This document shows, in pieces, positions 1-11,431 of a stretch of 64,000 nt of DNA. The position numbers were made by a program, and so were the translations under genes. The notes beneath the pieces were generated by a model. It ran no database searches. It saw only the letters and a program-made list of their open reading frames with translations, and had not been told where the DNA came from. The DNA comes from an uncultured cyanobacterium (GTDB lineage: Bacteria > Cyanobacteriota > Cyanobacteriia > PCC-6307 > Cyanobiaceae): contig CAIXBB010000038.1 in NCBI GenBank assembly GCA_903917565.1, positions 186,001 to 250,000 of the forward strand, read 5' to 3'. Every line of letters starts with the position of its first letter. The first letter of the stretch is position 1.

Positions 1-249
1 ATCTCGCTGGCGGGCAGCGTGACCAGGGATGGGGCCCATCTGCACCTGGTGGTGGCCGACGCCGAGGGACGCACCGTGGGAGGTCACCTCTGCCACGGCA
101 GCCGGGTGCGCACCACGATGGAACTCCTGCTGGCCGGCCCGGAAGGCTGGCAGTTGGGCCGGGAGCGGGATGCCGCCACCGGCCACCTGGAACTGACGTT
201 CAGCCCATGGCCGCCGCACCACCCACCACTTCCAGGATCTCCTGGGTGA
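1..249 (+). CDS. PPC/DUF296 domain protein, C-terminal part (truncated by window edge)
   Basis: Only the last 82 codons are present; the reading frame is open from base 1. The residues [16 protein letters not shown] followed by GGHL and GSRVRTT resemble the PPC (plants and prokaryotes conserved, DUF296) fold, which occurs in plant AT-hook DNA-binding proteins and as stand-alone bacterial proteins of uncertain function. The protein ends in a Pro-rich tail. The last 50 bp overlap the 3' end of atpG on the other strand, so the two genes converge with no terminator space. Family assignment is fairly secure; the cellular role is unknown. Confidence 0.75.
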   Translation: MSLAGSVTRDGAHLHLVVADAEGRTVGGHLCHGSRVRTTMELLLAGPEGWQLGRERDAATGHLELTFSPWPPHHPPLPGSPG

Positions 250-1150
250 TGGCCGCCTGGCGGGCCTTGTTGTAGTCGAGGGTGAGGGTCTTGGCGAGCG
301 CCTTGGCGTTGTCGCTGGCGTTGTTCATGGCTGTCATGCGGCTGGCCAGTTCACTGGCGGCGGCTTCCTGGAGGGAGCGCAGCAACTGGTTGGCCAGATA
401 GAGGGGCAGCAGAGCATTGAGCAGCTGCTCGGGGCTCTGCTCGAACACGAAGTCGGGCTGAAGGGCCGGCTCCACATTCTCCACCGTGCCGACCTCCACA
501 CCGAGGCGACCGTCGCGGGTGATGAGACGGAAGATCTCGTCATCCGAGCTGGCGATGCCCTGGGGATCGAGGGGCAACAGGGTCTGAACCACCGGCTGGG
601 AGCTCACCAGGTTGATGAAGCGGGTGAAGACGATCTCCACCCGGTCGGTGCTGGCCGAGAGAAACTCGGCCAGCACTTCGTTGGAGATCACATTGGCGTC
701 CTGGGAGGTGGGCACCTGCTCCAGGCCGGTGAAGGTGGCCCGGATCGGATAGGAGCGGTTGGTGAAATAGGTGATGGCCTTGCGGCCCATCAACACCATG
801 TCCACCGTGAAGCCCTGGCCCTTGAGTTCGGCGAAGCGCTGCTCGGCCCGGCGGATGACGTTGGCGTTGTAGCCGCCGCAGAGGCCCCGGTCGCCGGTGA
901 CCACCAGCAGGGTGATGGTGCTCACGGGACGGCGCTCGGCCAGCAGGGGGGAATCTGCCCCCTCGAAGCCCATGCGGGACTCGAGGTTCTGCAGCACCCG
1001 CGCCAGGCGATCGGCGAAGGGGCGGGTGCGCAGCACCTGCTCCTGGGCCCGACGCACCTTCGCGGCGGCCACCAGCCGCATGGCTTCGGTGATCTTGCGT
1101 GTGTTCTTGACCGAACTGATCCGGTCACGGATTGCCTTGAGATTGGCCAT
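200..1150 (-). CDS. atpG: ATP synthase F1 gamma subunit
   Basis: Central rotor shaft of F1, coupling c-ring rotation to catalysis at the thylakoid membrane (called atpC in some cyanobacterial nomenclature). 316 aa. The N-terminal helix ([20 protein letters not shown]) and the C-terminal helix rich in Met/Ala ([14 protein letters not shown]) are the classic coiled-coil pair. Compared with non-photosynthetic gamma subunits it carries the photosynthetic insertion at roughly residues 195-230, and no Cys pair is seen there, so thiol regulation of the chloroplast type is not expected. It is the last gene of the operon, 13 bp after atpA. Its 3' end overlaps the converging DUF296 gene by 50 bp. Confidence 0.97.
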   Translation of the reverse strand: MANLKAIRDRISSVKNTRKITEAMRLVAAAKVRRAQEQVLRTRPFADRLARVLQNLESRMGFEGADSPLLAERRPVSTITLLVVTGDRGLCGGYNANVIRRAEQRFAELKGQGFTVDMVLMGRKAITYFTNRSYPIRATFTGLEQVPTSQDANVISNEVLAEFLSASTDRVEIVFTRFINLVSSQPVVQTLLPLDPQGIASSDDEIFRLITRDGRLGVEVGTVENVEPALQPDFVFEQSPEQLLNALLPLYLANQLLRSLQEAAASELASRMTAMNNASDNAKALAKTLTLDYNKARQAAITQEILEVVGGAAAMG

Positions 1151-1163
1151 GGGTGGAGACTCC

Positions 1164-2681
1164 TCAGGCGGCAGCCAGCATCGAGGAGGTGACCTCGCGG
1201 ATGGCCTCCTTGAGAATGGCTTCGGATTCGTCGCTCAGCACCTTGTCGGTCTGAACCTTGTTGATGAACTCGGGCTTGCTGCTCTTGAGGTACTCGCGCA
1301 GCTCGCGGGCGAACTGGGGCACCAGCTCCACGGGCACGTCATCGATCAGACCCTTGACACCTGCATAGACCACTGCCACCTGCTCGGCCAGGATCAGGGG
1401 GCTGAACTGGGGTTGCTTGAGCAGCTCACGCAGACGCTTGCCCCGGGCCAGCTGGGCCTGGGTGGCGGCATCCAGATCGGAGGCGAACTGGGAGAAGGCG
1501 GCCAGTTCGTCGAACTGGGCCAGTTCGAGCTTCAGGGTGCCGGCGATCTTCTTGATGGCCTTGGTCTGGGCGGCGCCTCCCACCCGGCTCACCGAGATGC
1601 CCACGTTGATGGCGGGACGCAGGCCGGAGTTGAACAGGTCGGAGCTGAGGAACACCTGGCCGTCAGTGATCGAGATCACGTTGGTGGGGATGTAGGCGGA
1701 GAGGTCACCGGCCTGGGTCTCGATGATCGGCAGGGCGGTCATGCTGCCCTTGCCCATGGCATCGGAAAGCTTGGCGGCACGCTCCAGCAGGCGACTGTGG
1801 CAGTAGAAGACGTCTCCGGGGTAGGCCTCACGGCCGGGGGGGCGGCGCAGCAGCAGGGACATCTGCCGGTAGGCCTGGGCCTGCTTGGTGAGGTCGTCGT
1901 ACACCACCAGGGTGGCCTTGCCCTTGTACATGAAGGACTCGGCGATGGCCGCGCCGGTGTAGGGGGCCAGGTACTGCAGGGCCGCCGCTTCGGAAGCGCT
2001 GGCCGCCACCACCACGGTGTAGTCGAGGGCGCCGCGCTCGCGCAGCACTTCCACCACGTTGGCCACCGAGGCGTTCTTCTGGCCAATGGCCACGTAGACG
2101 CAGACCACGCCCTCACCCTTCTGGTTGAGGATCGTGTCGATGCAGATGGCGGTCTTGCCGGTCTGGCGGTCGCCGATGATCAGTTCCCGCTGGCCACGGC
2201 CGATGGGGATCATGGCGTCGATCGCCGTGATGCCGGTCTGCATGGGCTCATGCACCGACTTGCGCTGAATGATGCCGGGCGCCATCGACTCGATCAGCCG
2301 GGTCTCGGTGGTGGGAATCTCCCCCTTGCCGTCGATCGGCTGGCCCAGGGCGTTCACCACCCGGCCCAGCATGGCGTCGCCCACCGGCACCGCAGCGATG
2401 CGACCGGTGGCCTTGACGGTGCTGCCTTCCTGGATGCCCAGGCCCTCGCCCATCAGCACGACGCCGACGTTGTCGTCCTCCAGGTTCAGCGCCAGGCCCT
2501 CGGTGCCGTCCTCGAACAGCACCAGTTCACCGGCCATCACCTGCTCCAGGCCGTAGACCCGGGCGATGCCATCACCGATCTGCAGGACGGTGCCCACGTT
2601 GCTGACAGACACCGACTTGTCGTAGTCGGCGATCTGCTTCTTGAGGATGGCGCTGATCTCGTCGGGGCGGATGGAAACCAT
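1164..2681 (-). CDS. atpA: ATP synthase F1 alpha subunit
   Basis: Non-catalytic nucleotide-binding subunit of the F1 hexamer. 505 aa, the usual length. The beta-barrel N-terminal domain is followed by the Walker A loop GDRQTGKT at about residues 170-177. The catalytic beta and epsilon genes are not in this window, consistent with the separate atpB/E-type locus usual in cyanobacteria. It lies 62 bp after atpH and 13 bp before atpG, in one operon. Confidence 0.98.
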   Translation of the reverse strand: MVSIRPDEISAILKKQIADYDKSVSVSNVGTVLQIGDGIARVYGLEQVMAGELVLFEDGTEGLALNLEDDNVGVVLMGEGLGIQEGSTVKATGRIAAVPVGDAMLGRVVNALGQPIDGKGEIPTTETRLIESMAPGIIQRKSVHEPMQTGITAIDAMIPIGRGQRELIIGDRQTGKTAICIDTILNQKGEGVVCVYVAIGQKNASVANVVEVLRERGALDYTVVVAASASEAAALQYLAPYTGAAIAESFMYKGKATLVVYDDLTKQAQAYRQMSLLLRRPPGREAYPGDVFYCHSRLLERAAKLSDAMGKGSMTALPIIETQAGDLSAYIPTNVISITDGQVFLSSDLFNSGLRPAINVGISVSRVGGAAQTKAIKKIAGTLKLELAQFDELAAFSQFASDLDAATQAQLARGKRLRELLKQPQFSPLILAEQVAVVYAGVKGLIDDVPVELVPQFARELREYLKSSKPEFINKVQTDKVLSDESEAILKEAIREVTSSMLAAA

Positions 2682-2743
2682 GGGTGGGAGTCCCCGGAGG
2701 GGAGGCGATGAAGTGAGAAGGAATGGGGAGAGGGAAGGAAGCG

Positions 2744-3292
2744 CTAGCTCACGTTGGCGAGCGTCAGGCCGAGCCGCCGCACCTGACCGGCGAGGCTGGC
2801 ATCGAGCACCCGGGAGCCGACACTGAGGACGAACCCACCGATCAGGGCAGGATCCACCACAAGGCTGATTTCCACCTTGTCGGTACCAGCCACGACCTTG
2901 GCCTTCTCGGCGAGCAGCGCCTGCTGGTCCTCGCTGAGGGGGCTGGCTGAGGTCACCGTGGCCAGGGCGATCTGGTTCTGCTCGCGGTAGAGATCCAGGA
3001 GCCGCTCCAGGACAGCATCGAGGAACCCGATCCGCTGGCGGTCGGCCAGCAGCTTGAGCAGGTTGAGGAAGGACGGGGAGATGTCCTTGCCGAAGAGCTT
3101 CACGAGGGCCGCCTTCTTGCCTTCGACCTCCAGGACGGGGGAGGCCATCGCCTCACGCAGGTCGCTGGAGTCGTGCCAGAGGGCCAGGATCGCCCGGACC
3201 TGATCGATCACCGCCTCGGTGTCCCCATTGGCGTCGCAGACCTGGAGGAAAGCGTCGGCGTAGGGCGTGGTGATGGAGTTGAGCAGAGGCAT
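2744..3292 (-). CDS. atpH: ATP synthase F1 delta subunit
   Basis: Delta (OSCP) subunit, the stator cap connecting the b/b' stalk to the top of F1. 182 aa, family-typical. The N-terminal helical domain contains YADAFLQV, and the C-terminal part contains the conserved run ending [18 protein letters not shown], the delta/OSCP signature region. The ATG shares one base with the stop codon of atpF (TGATG), so translation is probably coupled. It is fifth among the F1Fo structural genes of the operon. Confidence 0.97.
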   Translation of the reverse strand: MPLLNSITTPYADAFLQVCDANGDTEAVIDQVRAILALWHDSSDLREAMASPVLEVEGKKAALVKLFGKDISPSFLNLLKLLADRQRIGFLDAVLERLLDLYREQNQIALATVTSASPLSEDQQALLAEKAKVVAGTDKVEISLVVDPALIGGFVLSVGSRVLDASLAGQVRRLGLTLANVS

Positions 3293-3831
3293 CAGGCGTT
3301 CCCCATCGATTGAATAGCGTGATCGATCAGCTGGGCCTGGGTGCTGGCGTCGAGGCGGCCGGGGAGGCTGGCGAGGGCCTTGGCGATCGCCATCTCGGCG
3401 GCCTCGCGCTGCAACAGCCTGCTGACGCGGGACACCTCGGAATCCAGGTCGGACTGGGAGTCCTGCTTGAGCCGAGCCATCTCCTCAACGGTACGCTTCT
3501 CGCTCTCGAGTCGGATGGCCTCGGCGCGGACCTTGCCGTCGGCGCGGATCTTCTCTGCGCGGGCGCGGGCCTCACCCAGGCTGCTCTGGGCCACGGCGAG
3601 GGACGAGGTGGCGGCACTGAGGCGCTCTTCGGCCTCCTTGAGTTCCCCCAGGATCCGCTCGCGGCGGCGTTCCAGGATGCCGCCGAGGAAGCCCCGCAGG
3701 AACCACACCAGGCCGGCAATCACGATCGCCAGGTTGATGATGTTGGTCTCAAAGATATCGAGATTGAGGCCGAAGGTGCCGTGGCTGGCGAACAGCGTCG
3801 ACAGCGTGGAAAAGGGAGGGAGGGGAATCAT
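3292..3831 (-). CDS. atpF: ATP synthase Fo subunit b
   Basis: Peripheral stalk subunit b. 179 aa. A hydrophobic membrane span ([20 protein letters not shown], about residues 30-50) is followed by a long charged amphipathic helix rich in Glu, Arg and Ala that dimerises with b'. The start overlaps the stop codon of atpF2 by 4 bp and the stop overlaps the atpH start by one base, so b', b and delta are translationally linked, which fits equimolar stalk assembly. Confidence 0.95.
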   Translation of the reverse strand: MIPLPPFSTLSTLFASHGTFGLNLDIFETNIINLAIVIAGLVWFLRGFLGGILERRRERILGELKEAEERLSAATSSLAVAQSSLGEARARAEKIRADGKVRAEAIRLESEKRTVEEMARLKQDSQSDLDSEVSRVSRLLQREAAEMAIAKALASLPGRLDASTQAQLIDHAIQSMGNA

Positions 3832-4310
3832 GAGGCGGGCAGAAGACGGTCGACGATGAGGTCGGCGAGCCTGTCGGCATCGGCCTCAAGAAGGCTCAGG
3901 GCATCGGCCCGCTGGGAATCGATCCTGCTGCGGGCGCTTTCGCGGCTGGCCATGGCTTCCGCCTGGGCCACCGCCATGGCCTCCCGGTAAAGGCGGTCGG
4001 AATCCTGCTCGGCTTCCTGGATCACCTTCTGGGCCTCCAGCCTGGCCCCCTTCAGCTGCTCCTTGAGGTCGGCCTCGAGGCGCACGGTCTGGGCGAGCTG
4101 CTCCTTGGCCTGGGTACGGCTGGTGGCGATGTACCCCTCACGGTCCTCCACGGCCTTGCCGACCGGACGGAAGAACAGGCTGTTGAGAATGAAGGTGAGA
4201 AGCACCACCTGCAGCGCCATGAGCGGCAGGGTGGCATCGAGGTCGAACAGACCTCCCTCGGGCGACCCTGCGGTCGCACCTGCCTCGGCAAGCAGAAGCC
4301 AGCTGGTCAT
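3828..4310 (-). CDS. atpF2: ATP synthase Fo subunit b'
   Basis: Second b-type stalk subunit, found in photosynthetic bacteria and plastids, forming a b/b' heterodimer. 160 aa. One hydrophobic span ([20 protein letters not shown], about residues 30-49) precedes a long coiled-coil-like helix with many Glu, Gln, Arg and Ala. Having both b and b' in one operon is a hallmark of cyanobacterial and plastid ATP synthases. It begins 100 bp after atpE and overlaps atpF by 4 bp. Confidence 0.95.
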   Translation of the reverse strand: MTSWLLLAEAGATAGSPEGGLFDLDATLPLMALQVVLLTFILNSLFFRPVGKAVEDREGYIATSRTQAKEQLAQTVRLEADLKEQLKGARLEAQKVIQEAEQDSDRLYREAMAVAQAEAMASRESARSRIDSQRADALSLLEADADRLADLIVDRLLPAS

Positions 4311-4363
4311 GGGGCAAAAAGGCGGGCGGTGGTGGAGGCGTGGATGGAGACGGGGGTGGTGAA

Positions 4364-4386
4364 GGGCCGCAACGAACGTGCGGCCC
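4364..4386 (-). repeat. Intercistronic hairpin between atpE and atpF2
   Basis: GGGCCGC (4364-4370) and GCGGCCC (4380-4386) form a perfect 7-bp stem around a 9-nt loop, 24 bases past the atpE stop. On the reverse strand it is not followed by a T-run, so it is more likely an mRNA-stabilising or partially attenuating structure than a full terminator. An RNA structure here would fit the much higher dosage of subunit c; that role is inference. Confidence 0.45.
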
Positions 4387-4410
4387 GCTCATCCCCGCGA
4401 CGGCCTCCGA

Positions 4411-5539
<1,129 letters not shown>

Positions 5540-5597
5540 CGGGGGTAGGGCCTGGCGGAACGTCTGGGCCGCCGAGGCGGCTGGACAGGGTTGGCAC

Positions 5598-5933
5598 TCA
5601 GGTGTCGAGGACGGCCTGAGCGATCAGGGCGGGTTTGTAGAGGAGGAATCCCACCAGGGCCGGCAGGATCTCGAGGACGGGGAGCCTGGCGGCCGCCAGC
5701 ACCAGCACCACCGGCACCAGGAGCTGGGCCTTGCCCACTCCCTTGGTTTCGACGCCGAAGCGGGTCACGCTGCGGGCCAGGAGCCGGAGGTACAGGAGAC
5801 CCGCCAGGGCTCCAACCAGCAGACTGAAAGCGGTGGGAAGGTCGAACCACAGGGCGGTGACGGGCACCGCCAGGGCGGTGGCACAGACCGTGGAAAGAAG
5901 CAACCGGCGCTGCAGCCGCAGGTAACCGTCCAT
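5598..5933 (-). CDS. atpI: ATP synthase assembly protein I (Atp1)
   Basis: First Atp gene of the operon, immediately before subunit a, the standard place for the small membrane protein I that is thought to help c-ring assembly. From the ATG at 5933 it has 111 aa with four hydrophobic segments, including [20 protein letters not shown] and [20 protein letters not shown]. The same frame stays open upstream to a TTG at 6071 (157 aa), but those extra codons are low-complexity and use more A/T at third positions, so the ATG is preferred. Start uncertain; identity rests on position and hydrophobicity. Confidence 0.8.
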   Translation of the reverse strand: MDGYLRLQRRLLLSTVCATALAVPVTALWFDLPTAFSLLVGALAGLLYLRLLARSVTRFGVETKGVGKAQLLVPVVLVLAAARLPVLEILPALVGFLLYKPALIAQAVLDT

Positions 5934-6117
5934 GCCGTTGTTCACCGTCGACGGAGCGGCAGCGAGATCAGGCAGGGGAAAAGCTTCGTTGGTCGGATGG
6001 ACTGCGACCTCTTCGGCCGACGTCTCCACGGGGGGGACGGCATCCGGGGAGGGGGTCAGGGCAGCCTGCAACCGTCGAGGCTCCGTCTTGGCGAGCGGAG
6101 CCTATCACTTGGCCTGT

Positions 6118-7341
6118 TCAGGCTGTTAGCAACAGAAGCACACGCTCCGCCAACAGCCGCCTCGCCGCCGCCACCCGCTGAGCGGGGCCCAGGGACCCAT
6201 CAAGCAGCCCGATCGGCTTGCCGGCGGGAGCCGCCTCCAGAGCCTCCATCAGGGCGAGCTCCGGCTCGGTGATGGCGAGGGGCAGCAGGTCCGGCCCCAG
6301 CAGTGCGGTGGACGGCCAACCCCACAGACAGCGGTTGCGCTCGCCACCGGCCGCCAGCAGTTCCTCGTCGCTCCAGCTGTCCTGCCAGGGGGCCGGCGCC
6401 TCGTCGCTGTCCTGGCGCCGCAGGAAGAACTCGAAATGGCTGATGTCGGGATCGAGGCTCTCCACCAGAGCCCACTGCTGCGCCGGCGGCAGGGCCAGGG
6501 CCCGCTCCAGCAGCTCACCCTGCAGCAACCGGGCCGGGTCCCAGACCTCGGGGTTGGAGAAACCGGCGAAACAAAGGCCGGGCTGGTCCACGAAGCGGAA
6601 CAGACTCTCCAGGTCGTAGCTGGTCTCCTGGGGGTGGAGGTACATGTCGGCGAAGTTGGCATCGGCGCCGGTGTCAAGGGCCCAGCGCTGTTCGTGATGC
6701 CGCCTCAGGCGGTTGGTCTCGGGAAGGGTGGTGAACAGCTCACGCCCCAACCGCAGCCCGGCCGGCCCGGTGCCCACCCCCATCAGGGCCAGGGCCCGCT
6801 GGGTGCGATGGATCTCCCAGCGGCCACCTTCGGCATAGAGAAAGAGGTGCAGCAACCCCCCCGGCCGCAGCAGGGGGACCAGGGCCCGCAGGCCCAGCTC
6901 GGGTTGGTCGAGGTGATGCAGCACCCCCACGGAGTTGATGTAGTCGAAGGGGCCCTCCCCCGCCAGGTCGAGCAGGCTGCGCTGCTCAATGCGCAGCTCC
7001 GTCACCCGCCCGGCTGCCCCGGAGCGGGCCGTGCGCTCCCGGGCCACCGCCAGGGCACCGGCACTGATATCCACCGCCAGCACCGACGCCCCCGGGTTGA
7101 GATGGCAGAGGTAGTCCGTGCTCACCCCGGTCCCGCAGCCGGCGTCGAGGATCCGCCAGGGGCGCGGCGGCGGCGGCAGGGCCCCCTCCACGGCCGCCAC
7201 CACGCTGTCCACGCACCAGCGCCAGTTGTATCCCGGCGGCGGGCCGTCCTGGAGGGGATCCCCCGGGTAAGGGAAACGGTCATAGAAAGCGCTCACCACC
7301 GGCGTGGCGGCATCCAGCGGGGCCTCCAGTGGGAGATTCAT
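6118..7341 (-). CDS. Class I SAM-dependent methyltransferase
   Basis: 407 aa from the ATG at 7341 (MNLPLEAPLD). The first half is a Rossmann-type methyltransferase with motif I in ILDAGCGTGVSTDYL, an acidic end to strand 2 (LAVDIS) and the motif IV-like YINSVGVLHHL. Before it comes an FYDRFPYPGDP segment of the kind seen in cyanobacterial proteins of this type. The C-terminal third is not recognised. Substrate unknown. It lies directly upstream of the ATP synthase operon on the same strand and divergent from apcE, so it could share either regulatory region. Confidence 0.75.
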   Translation of the reverse strand: MNLPLEAPLDAATPVVSAFYDRFPYPGDPLQDGPPPGYNWRWCVDSVVAAVEGALPPPPRPWRILDAGCGTGVSTDYLCHLNPGASVLAVDISAGALAVARERTARSGAAGRVTELRIEQRSLLDLAGEGPFDYINSVGVLHHLDQPELGLRALVPLLRPGGLLHLFLYAEGGRWEIHRTQRALALMGVGTGPAGLRLGRELFTTLPETNRLRRHHEQRWALDTGADANFADMYLHPQETSYDLESLFRFVDQPGLCFAGFSNPEVWDPARLLQGELLERALALPPAQQWALVESLDPDISHFEFFLRRQDSDEAPAPWQDSWSDEELLAAGGERNRCLWGWPSTALLGPDLLPLAITEPELALMEALEAAPAGKPIGLLDGSLGPAQRVAAARRLLAERVLLLLTA

Positions 7342-7490
7342 CAGTGACTTGGCGGGGGGTCCGGAAGCATTCCACGGCGCCGGCCGCCGTTCAGCCTGAG
7401 CCTCAGGGAAGGCTGCAAACATTTGTTCATCCCCCGCCGGGGGGCCAGGGGGGCAGCCGTAACGTGACCCAGCCAGGCTCGCTCTCGTTC

Positions 7491-10400
7491 ATGACCGTGA
7501 CCGCCAGCAGCGGCAGCACCAGGGTCGCCCCCCAGCGCTACGACACCCTGCCGCTCTCCAGCGTCCGGAAGGCGGAGCAGCAGGATCGTTTCCCCGACGG
7601 CGGCGAACTGGACGCCCTGACCACCTTCTTCCGCAGCGGCCAGATCCGCGTCGAAGCCGCCCGACGGATCTCCGCCAACGCCGACGCGATCGTGGCCCGG
7701 GCCGCCAACCGCATCTTCACGGGCGGCACCCCCCTTTCCTATCTCGACGCCCCCCTCAGCACCCCGGGCGCAGGAGCCGGTGATGGGGTCGCCCTCGCCG
7801 CCGACCAGGCCGCGTTCCAGCGCTCGGTGCGCACCTTCGCCCAGGGCTCGGGGGGCAGTGGTCTGCTAGGCCGCATCCTTGAGGGCGTCCAGGCCGACGC
7901 CGACGTGCGGGTCGTGCTCCCCAGTGGCTTCAACGCCATCTCGGTGGCGATCTACGGCAACGCCCGCATGCGCAAGTCGCTGCGGGACCTGGCCTGGTTC
8001 CTGCGCTATGTGGGCTATGCGGTGATCGCGGGCGATCCCAGCATCCTGGCGGTGAACACCCGCGGCCTTCGTGATGTGCTCGAGAAGGCCTGCTCCCTGG
8101 CCGCCACCAACGTGGCGCTGCAGGAGATGCGCGCCGCCGCCGCCGGGCTGTTCAAGGGCGAAGCGGAAGCCCGCCAGCTGGTGATCGAGTGCTTCAACGT
8201 GCTCCTCAAGGAGCTCGAGGTGGCCACCCCCTCCACCCGGGCCCGCCTCGGCAGCCCCGTCAGCCAGGGCCTGCAGCTGCCGGCGATCTATGCCCTCGCC
8301 GCCGAAGGCGCCCAGCGTTTCGTGATGAGGCCGGGCCTTTCCGGCAGTGAAAAGGCCGAGATCCTCCGCGCCGCCTACCGCCAGGTGTTCGAGCGGGACA
8401 TCGTCAAGGGGTATTCCCAGGTGGTCTGCCCGGTGGAAGCCACCCAGGTGCGCCAGGGCCAGCTCTCGATGCGGGAGTTCATCCGCGCCCTCGGTCGCAG
8501 CAAAGTCTACGGGCGCCAGTTCTACGGCCGATTCTCCAACAGCCGGGTGGTGGAACTCGCCTTCCGCCACTTCCTCGGCCGTGGCGTGAGCTCGATCGAG
8601 GAGTTCCGCCAGTACTTCGCCATCGTCAGCGCCAAGGGGCTGAATGGCCTCGTGGACGCCCTGGTCAACGGCATGGAGTACGCCCGGGTCTTCGGGGAGG
8701 AAACGGTTCCCTATCTCCGCGACCTCGGCGAGGAAGCCCAGGAGAGCGCCGGCTGGGGCTCCAACCGCAACCTCTTCCGCTTCAGCGCCCCCTTCGAGGG
8801 TGCCCCCCAGTACATCACCCTCTACGCCTCCTACCGCCAGCCCCTCGCCGATCAGCACCCCTACGGAGGCGGCAACGATCCCCTGGCCCTCACCTACGGG
8901 GCGATCTTCCCCTCCAGCACGGCTTCGGTGGCCACCCGCCCGGCGCCCTTCAGCTACGACACCCGTCGGATCCTGATCGGCAACGGCATGGCCCAGCCCG
9001 GGCCCATGGACAGCGCCCAGTTCCGCAAGGCCACCCCACGCCGGGTGGGTCCGAAGGTGGTGCGCCTGAGCCAGATCGCCACCGGCGGCAGTTCCACCCC
9101 CCGCCGAAGCGGCCAGCCCAGCATCCGCGGCACCGAATCCAGCACCCAAGCCGTCATCAATGCGGTGTACGTGCAGGTGCTGGGAACCGCCGGCTATGCC
9201 GGGGAGCGCAACAAGGTCGAGGAGATCAAACTCGAGAACGGCGACATCAGCCTGCGGGAGTTCGTGCGCCAGGTGGCCCGCTCCAAGGCCTTCCGTCGTC
9301 GTTACTGGAGCGGCCTCTACATCACCAAGGCCATCGAGGTGATGCACCGCCGCCTTCTGGGCCGCCCCACCTTCGGCCGCTGGGAGATCAACGCCTACTT
9401 CGACACGGCGGCCCGCAAGGGGTTCTATGGCGTCGTTGACGCCATGATCGAAGGCCGCGAATACAACGACTGTTTCGGCGAGGACACCGTCCCCTACGAA
9501 CGCTTCATCACCCCCGCCGATCGCAACGCCCGCCAGGTGCCTGGCCTGGTGCGGACCCTAGTTCCGGTTGCCGACCTCACACCCCTGCAGCGGCCCATCG
9601 TCCCTGTGGCCCAGGCGCTGCGCACCGTGGGCGATCTGGTGCCCCGCAATCTGGCAGCGCGGCCCAAGGTGCGCGGGCAGTGGAAAGCGGATGTGGCCGG
9701 TGGCCAGAGCGGCACGGTCTCCTCCGGGGTCCCCGCCGGTCCCCAGACGGTCAAACAGCCCCCGGCCCCCACCCGCAGCTGGAGTCAGTCCCGCTGGCAG
9801 CCCGGCGGCGGCTCCGCCCCGGTCTGGCGCAGCGGCGTCTCCCCCACGGGCAGCGGCAATGGCTATGTCGCCCCCGCCAGCATCGGCATCGCCGGCAGCT
9901 GGAAGGCCATGGTGGGCACCAGCCTCCTGAGCGGCGCCGCCGTGGCTCCCGAAGGGGCGATGGCCAAGGCCCTGCGACCCGGTTCTCCCCAGGGCTTCCG
10001 CCGTCGCCAGAGCCTCTCGCGGCCGGTGCAGTTGCTCCGGGATCCCAGCGAAACCCAGGTGCAGGAAGTGGTGCAGGCGGTCTACCGCCAGCTGCTCAAC
10101 CGCGTGCCTTTCGCGGCAGAACGCCAGTCGGATCCAGAATCCCAGCTGCGGGACGGCCAGCTGTCAGTGGCCGAGTTCGTGTCCCAGATCGCCGGCAGTG
10201 AGCTCTTCCAGCAACGGCTCCAGCGGATGGCGCCCCTGCGGGCAGCCTCGGCCGCCTACCTGGCCCTGCTCGGACGTGCCGCCATGCCGGCAGAAGTGAG
10301 CCAGTTCCTCGCCACCCGTGCCACCGCCGGCCAGCAGGCGGCCGTGGCCGAACTGCTCAATGCCAGGGAGTACGCCACCGCTTTCGGCCAGGACACAGTG

Positions 10401-10517
10401 CCCTACCTTCGAGGTCTGGCCACCGAAGCTGGCGTTCCCCTGGCGACCGTGAACCGCACTGCTGCCCTCTACGGCGGCAATGGCGGTCTCACCCCCTCGG
10501 TGCGGGGAGCGATCTGA
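7491..10517 (+). CDS. apcE: Phycobilisome core-membrane linker (L-CM), ApcE
   Basis: Anchors the phycobilisome core to the thylakoid and acts as a terminal energy emitter. 1008 aa from the ATG at 7491 (MTVTASSGST). The N-terminal part, up to about residue 245, is an allophycocyanin-alpha-like domain interrupted by a loop at about 77-145; the chromophore Cys is probably Cys201 in LEKACSLAATN. Three linker (REP) domains follow at roughly 285-430, 550-690 and 850-990, each ending with an FGxxTVPY-type motif, separated by Gly/Ser/Pro-rich arms. Three REPs predict a three-cylinder core. It heads the apcE-apcA-apcB-apcC cluster. Confidence 0.97.
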   Translation: MTVTASSGSTRVAPQRYDTLPLSSVRKAEQQDRFPDGGELDALTTFFRSGQIRVEAARRISANADAIVARAANRIFTGGTPLSYLDAPLSTPGAGAGDGVALAADQAAFQRSVRTFAQGSGGSGLLGRILEGVQADADVRVVLPSGFNAISVAIYGNARMRKSLRDLAWFLRYVGYAVIAGDPSILAVNTRGLRDVLEKACSLAATNVALQEMRAAAAGLFKGEAEARQLVIECFNVLLKELEVATPSTRARLGSPVSQGLQLPAIYALAAEGAQRFVMRPGLSGSEKAEILRAAYRQVFERDIVKGYSQVVCPVEATQVRQGQLSMREFIRALGRSKVYGRQFYGRFSNSRVVELAFRHFLGRGVSSIEEFRQYFAIVSAKGLNGLVDALVNGMEYARVFGEETVPYLRDLGEEAQESAGWGSNRNLFRFSAPFEGAPQYITLYASYRQPLADQHPYGGGNDPLALTYGAIFPSSTASVATRPAPFSYDTRRILIGNGMAQPGPMDSAQFRKATPRRVGPKVVRLSQIATGGSSTPRRSGQPSIRGTESSTQAVINAVYVQVLGTAGYAGERNKVEEIKLENGDISLREFVRQVARSKAFRRRYWSGLYITKAIEVMHRRLLGRPTFGRWEINAYFDTAARKGFYGVVDAMIEGREYNDCFGEDTVPYERFITPADRNARQVPGLVRTLVPVADLTPLQRPIVPVAQALRTVGDLVPRNLAARPKVRGQWKADVAGGQSGTVSSGVPAGPQTVKQPPAPTRSWSQSRWQPGGGSAPVWRSGVSPTGSGNGYVAPASIGIAGSWKAMVGTSLLSGAAVAPEGAMAKALRPGSPQGFRRRQSLSRPVQLLRDPSETQVQEVVQAVYRQLLNRVPFAAERQSDPESQLRDGQLSVAEFVSQIAGSELFQQRLQRMAPLRAASAAYLALLGRAAMPAEVSQFLATRATAGQQAAVAELLNAREYATAFGQDTVPYLRGLATEAGVPLATVNRTAALYGGNGGLTPSVRGAI

Positions 10518-10901
10518 TCCCCACCCACCCGATCGAGTGTCGCCCATGAAGCCGGCGGCCCCTTGCTTCGAACGATCCCCCGCGTCAGCCCCGGGGGGTT
10601 TCTTATGGCCTGTCTCTACAACGAGACGGGGAGATTGGCCTGTGAATGCGCTTGCGGTGCGCCTGAAGGCAACGACAAAAGATGAACAATTGCTGCGCTT
10701 GAACGGTGATACGAACTCCGGCCAAAGCCGTTGCAAGCCAAGGGATCTCGCAAAGACATCCGCCGTGAAGAACTGTTACCGGCCCCCAGAGTAGCGACGG
10801 GCCTTGCCACAGAATGATGCGACGGTCGGCCAAGCCGATCACCCTTACCCACCGGATACCGGTCTCCTTCACGGTGACCGCTTGTTTCGAGGCAGAACTG
10901 C
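10518..10901 (+). promoter_or_regulatory. apcE-apcA intergenic region, probable apcABC promoter and leader
   Basis: At 384 bp this is the longest gene-free stretch in the window. It begins with a possible apcE terminator (about 10577-10604). A locally A/T-richer patch at about 10665-10700 (AACGACAAAAGATGAACAAT) follows, then sequence leading to the apcA ATG at 10902. I could not identify a convincing -35/-10 pair. The frames running through it on the other strand lack family resemblance and are not called. A long untranslated leader before apcA is known in other cyanobacteria, so promoter plus leader is the likely content. Confidence 0.55.
10577..10604 (+). terminator. Possible terminator downstream of apcE
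   Basis: CCCCC (10577-10581) can pair with GGGGG (10594-10598) across a 12-nt loop, followed directly by TTTCTT. The stem is short and the loop large, so it is only a weak candidate. It would separate the large apcE transcript from the far more abundant apcABC mRNA. Confidence 0.35.
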
Positions 10902-11387
10902 ATGAGCATCGTCTCCAACTCGATCATCAACGCGGACGCCGAAGCCCGCTACCTCAGCCCTGGCGAACTTGACCAGATCAAGTCGTTCGTGGCAGGAGGT
11001 CAGCGTCGTCTGCGCGTCGCCCAGGTCCTGGCCGAAAGCCGGGAGCGCATCGTGAAGCAGGCCGGAGGTCAGCTTTTCCAGAAGCGCCCCGATCTCGTAT
11101 CCCCCGGCGGCAACGCCTACGGGGAGGAGATGACGGCTTCCTGTCTGCGCGACATGGACTACTACCTCCGCCTGGTCACCTACGGCGTGGTCGCCGGGGA
11201 TGTGACCCCGATCGAAGAGATCGGTGTCATCGGGGCCCGCGAGATGTATCGCGCCCTTGGCACCCCCCTTGAAGCCATGGCGGAAGCCGTGCGCGAGATG
11301 AAGACTGCGGCCACAGGCCTCCTCACCGGCTCCGATGCCGAAGAAGCCGGCTTCTACTTCGACTACGTGGTCGGCGCCCTCTCCTGA
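10902..11387 (+). CDS. apcA: Allophycocyanin alpha subunit
   Basis: Phycobilisome core pigment protein that pairs with ApcB and binds phycocyanobilin. 161 aa, standard. The chromophore-binding Cys81 lies in [17 protein letters not shown], and the N-terminal [20 protein letters not shown] is characteristic of ApcA. It is followed after 44 bp by apcB and then apcC. The 384-bp upstream region probably carries the main promoter of this highly expressed operon. Confidence 0.98.
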   Translation: MSIVSNSIINADAEARYLSPGELDQIKSFVAGGQRRLRVAQVLAESRERIVKQAGGQLFQKRPDLVSPGGNAYGEEMTASCLRDMDYYLRLVTYGVVAGDVTPIEEIGVIGAREMYRALGTPLEAMAEAVREMKTAATGLLTGSDAEEAGFYFDYVVGALS

Positions 11388-11431
11388 GGTTTCACCTCCC
11401 CTCCCGTCCATCGCCATCAAACCCAGGATCC

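Noticed and set aside
897-2711. 604-codon + strand frame opposite atpA and atpG
   Set aside because: Shadow of two certain ATP synthase genes.
10164-10930. Reverse-strand frames across the apcE-apcA gap
   Set aside because: They overlap apcE or apcA coding sequence, lack domains, and mix codon use; the gap is better explained as promoter and leader.
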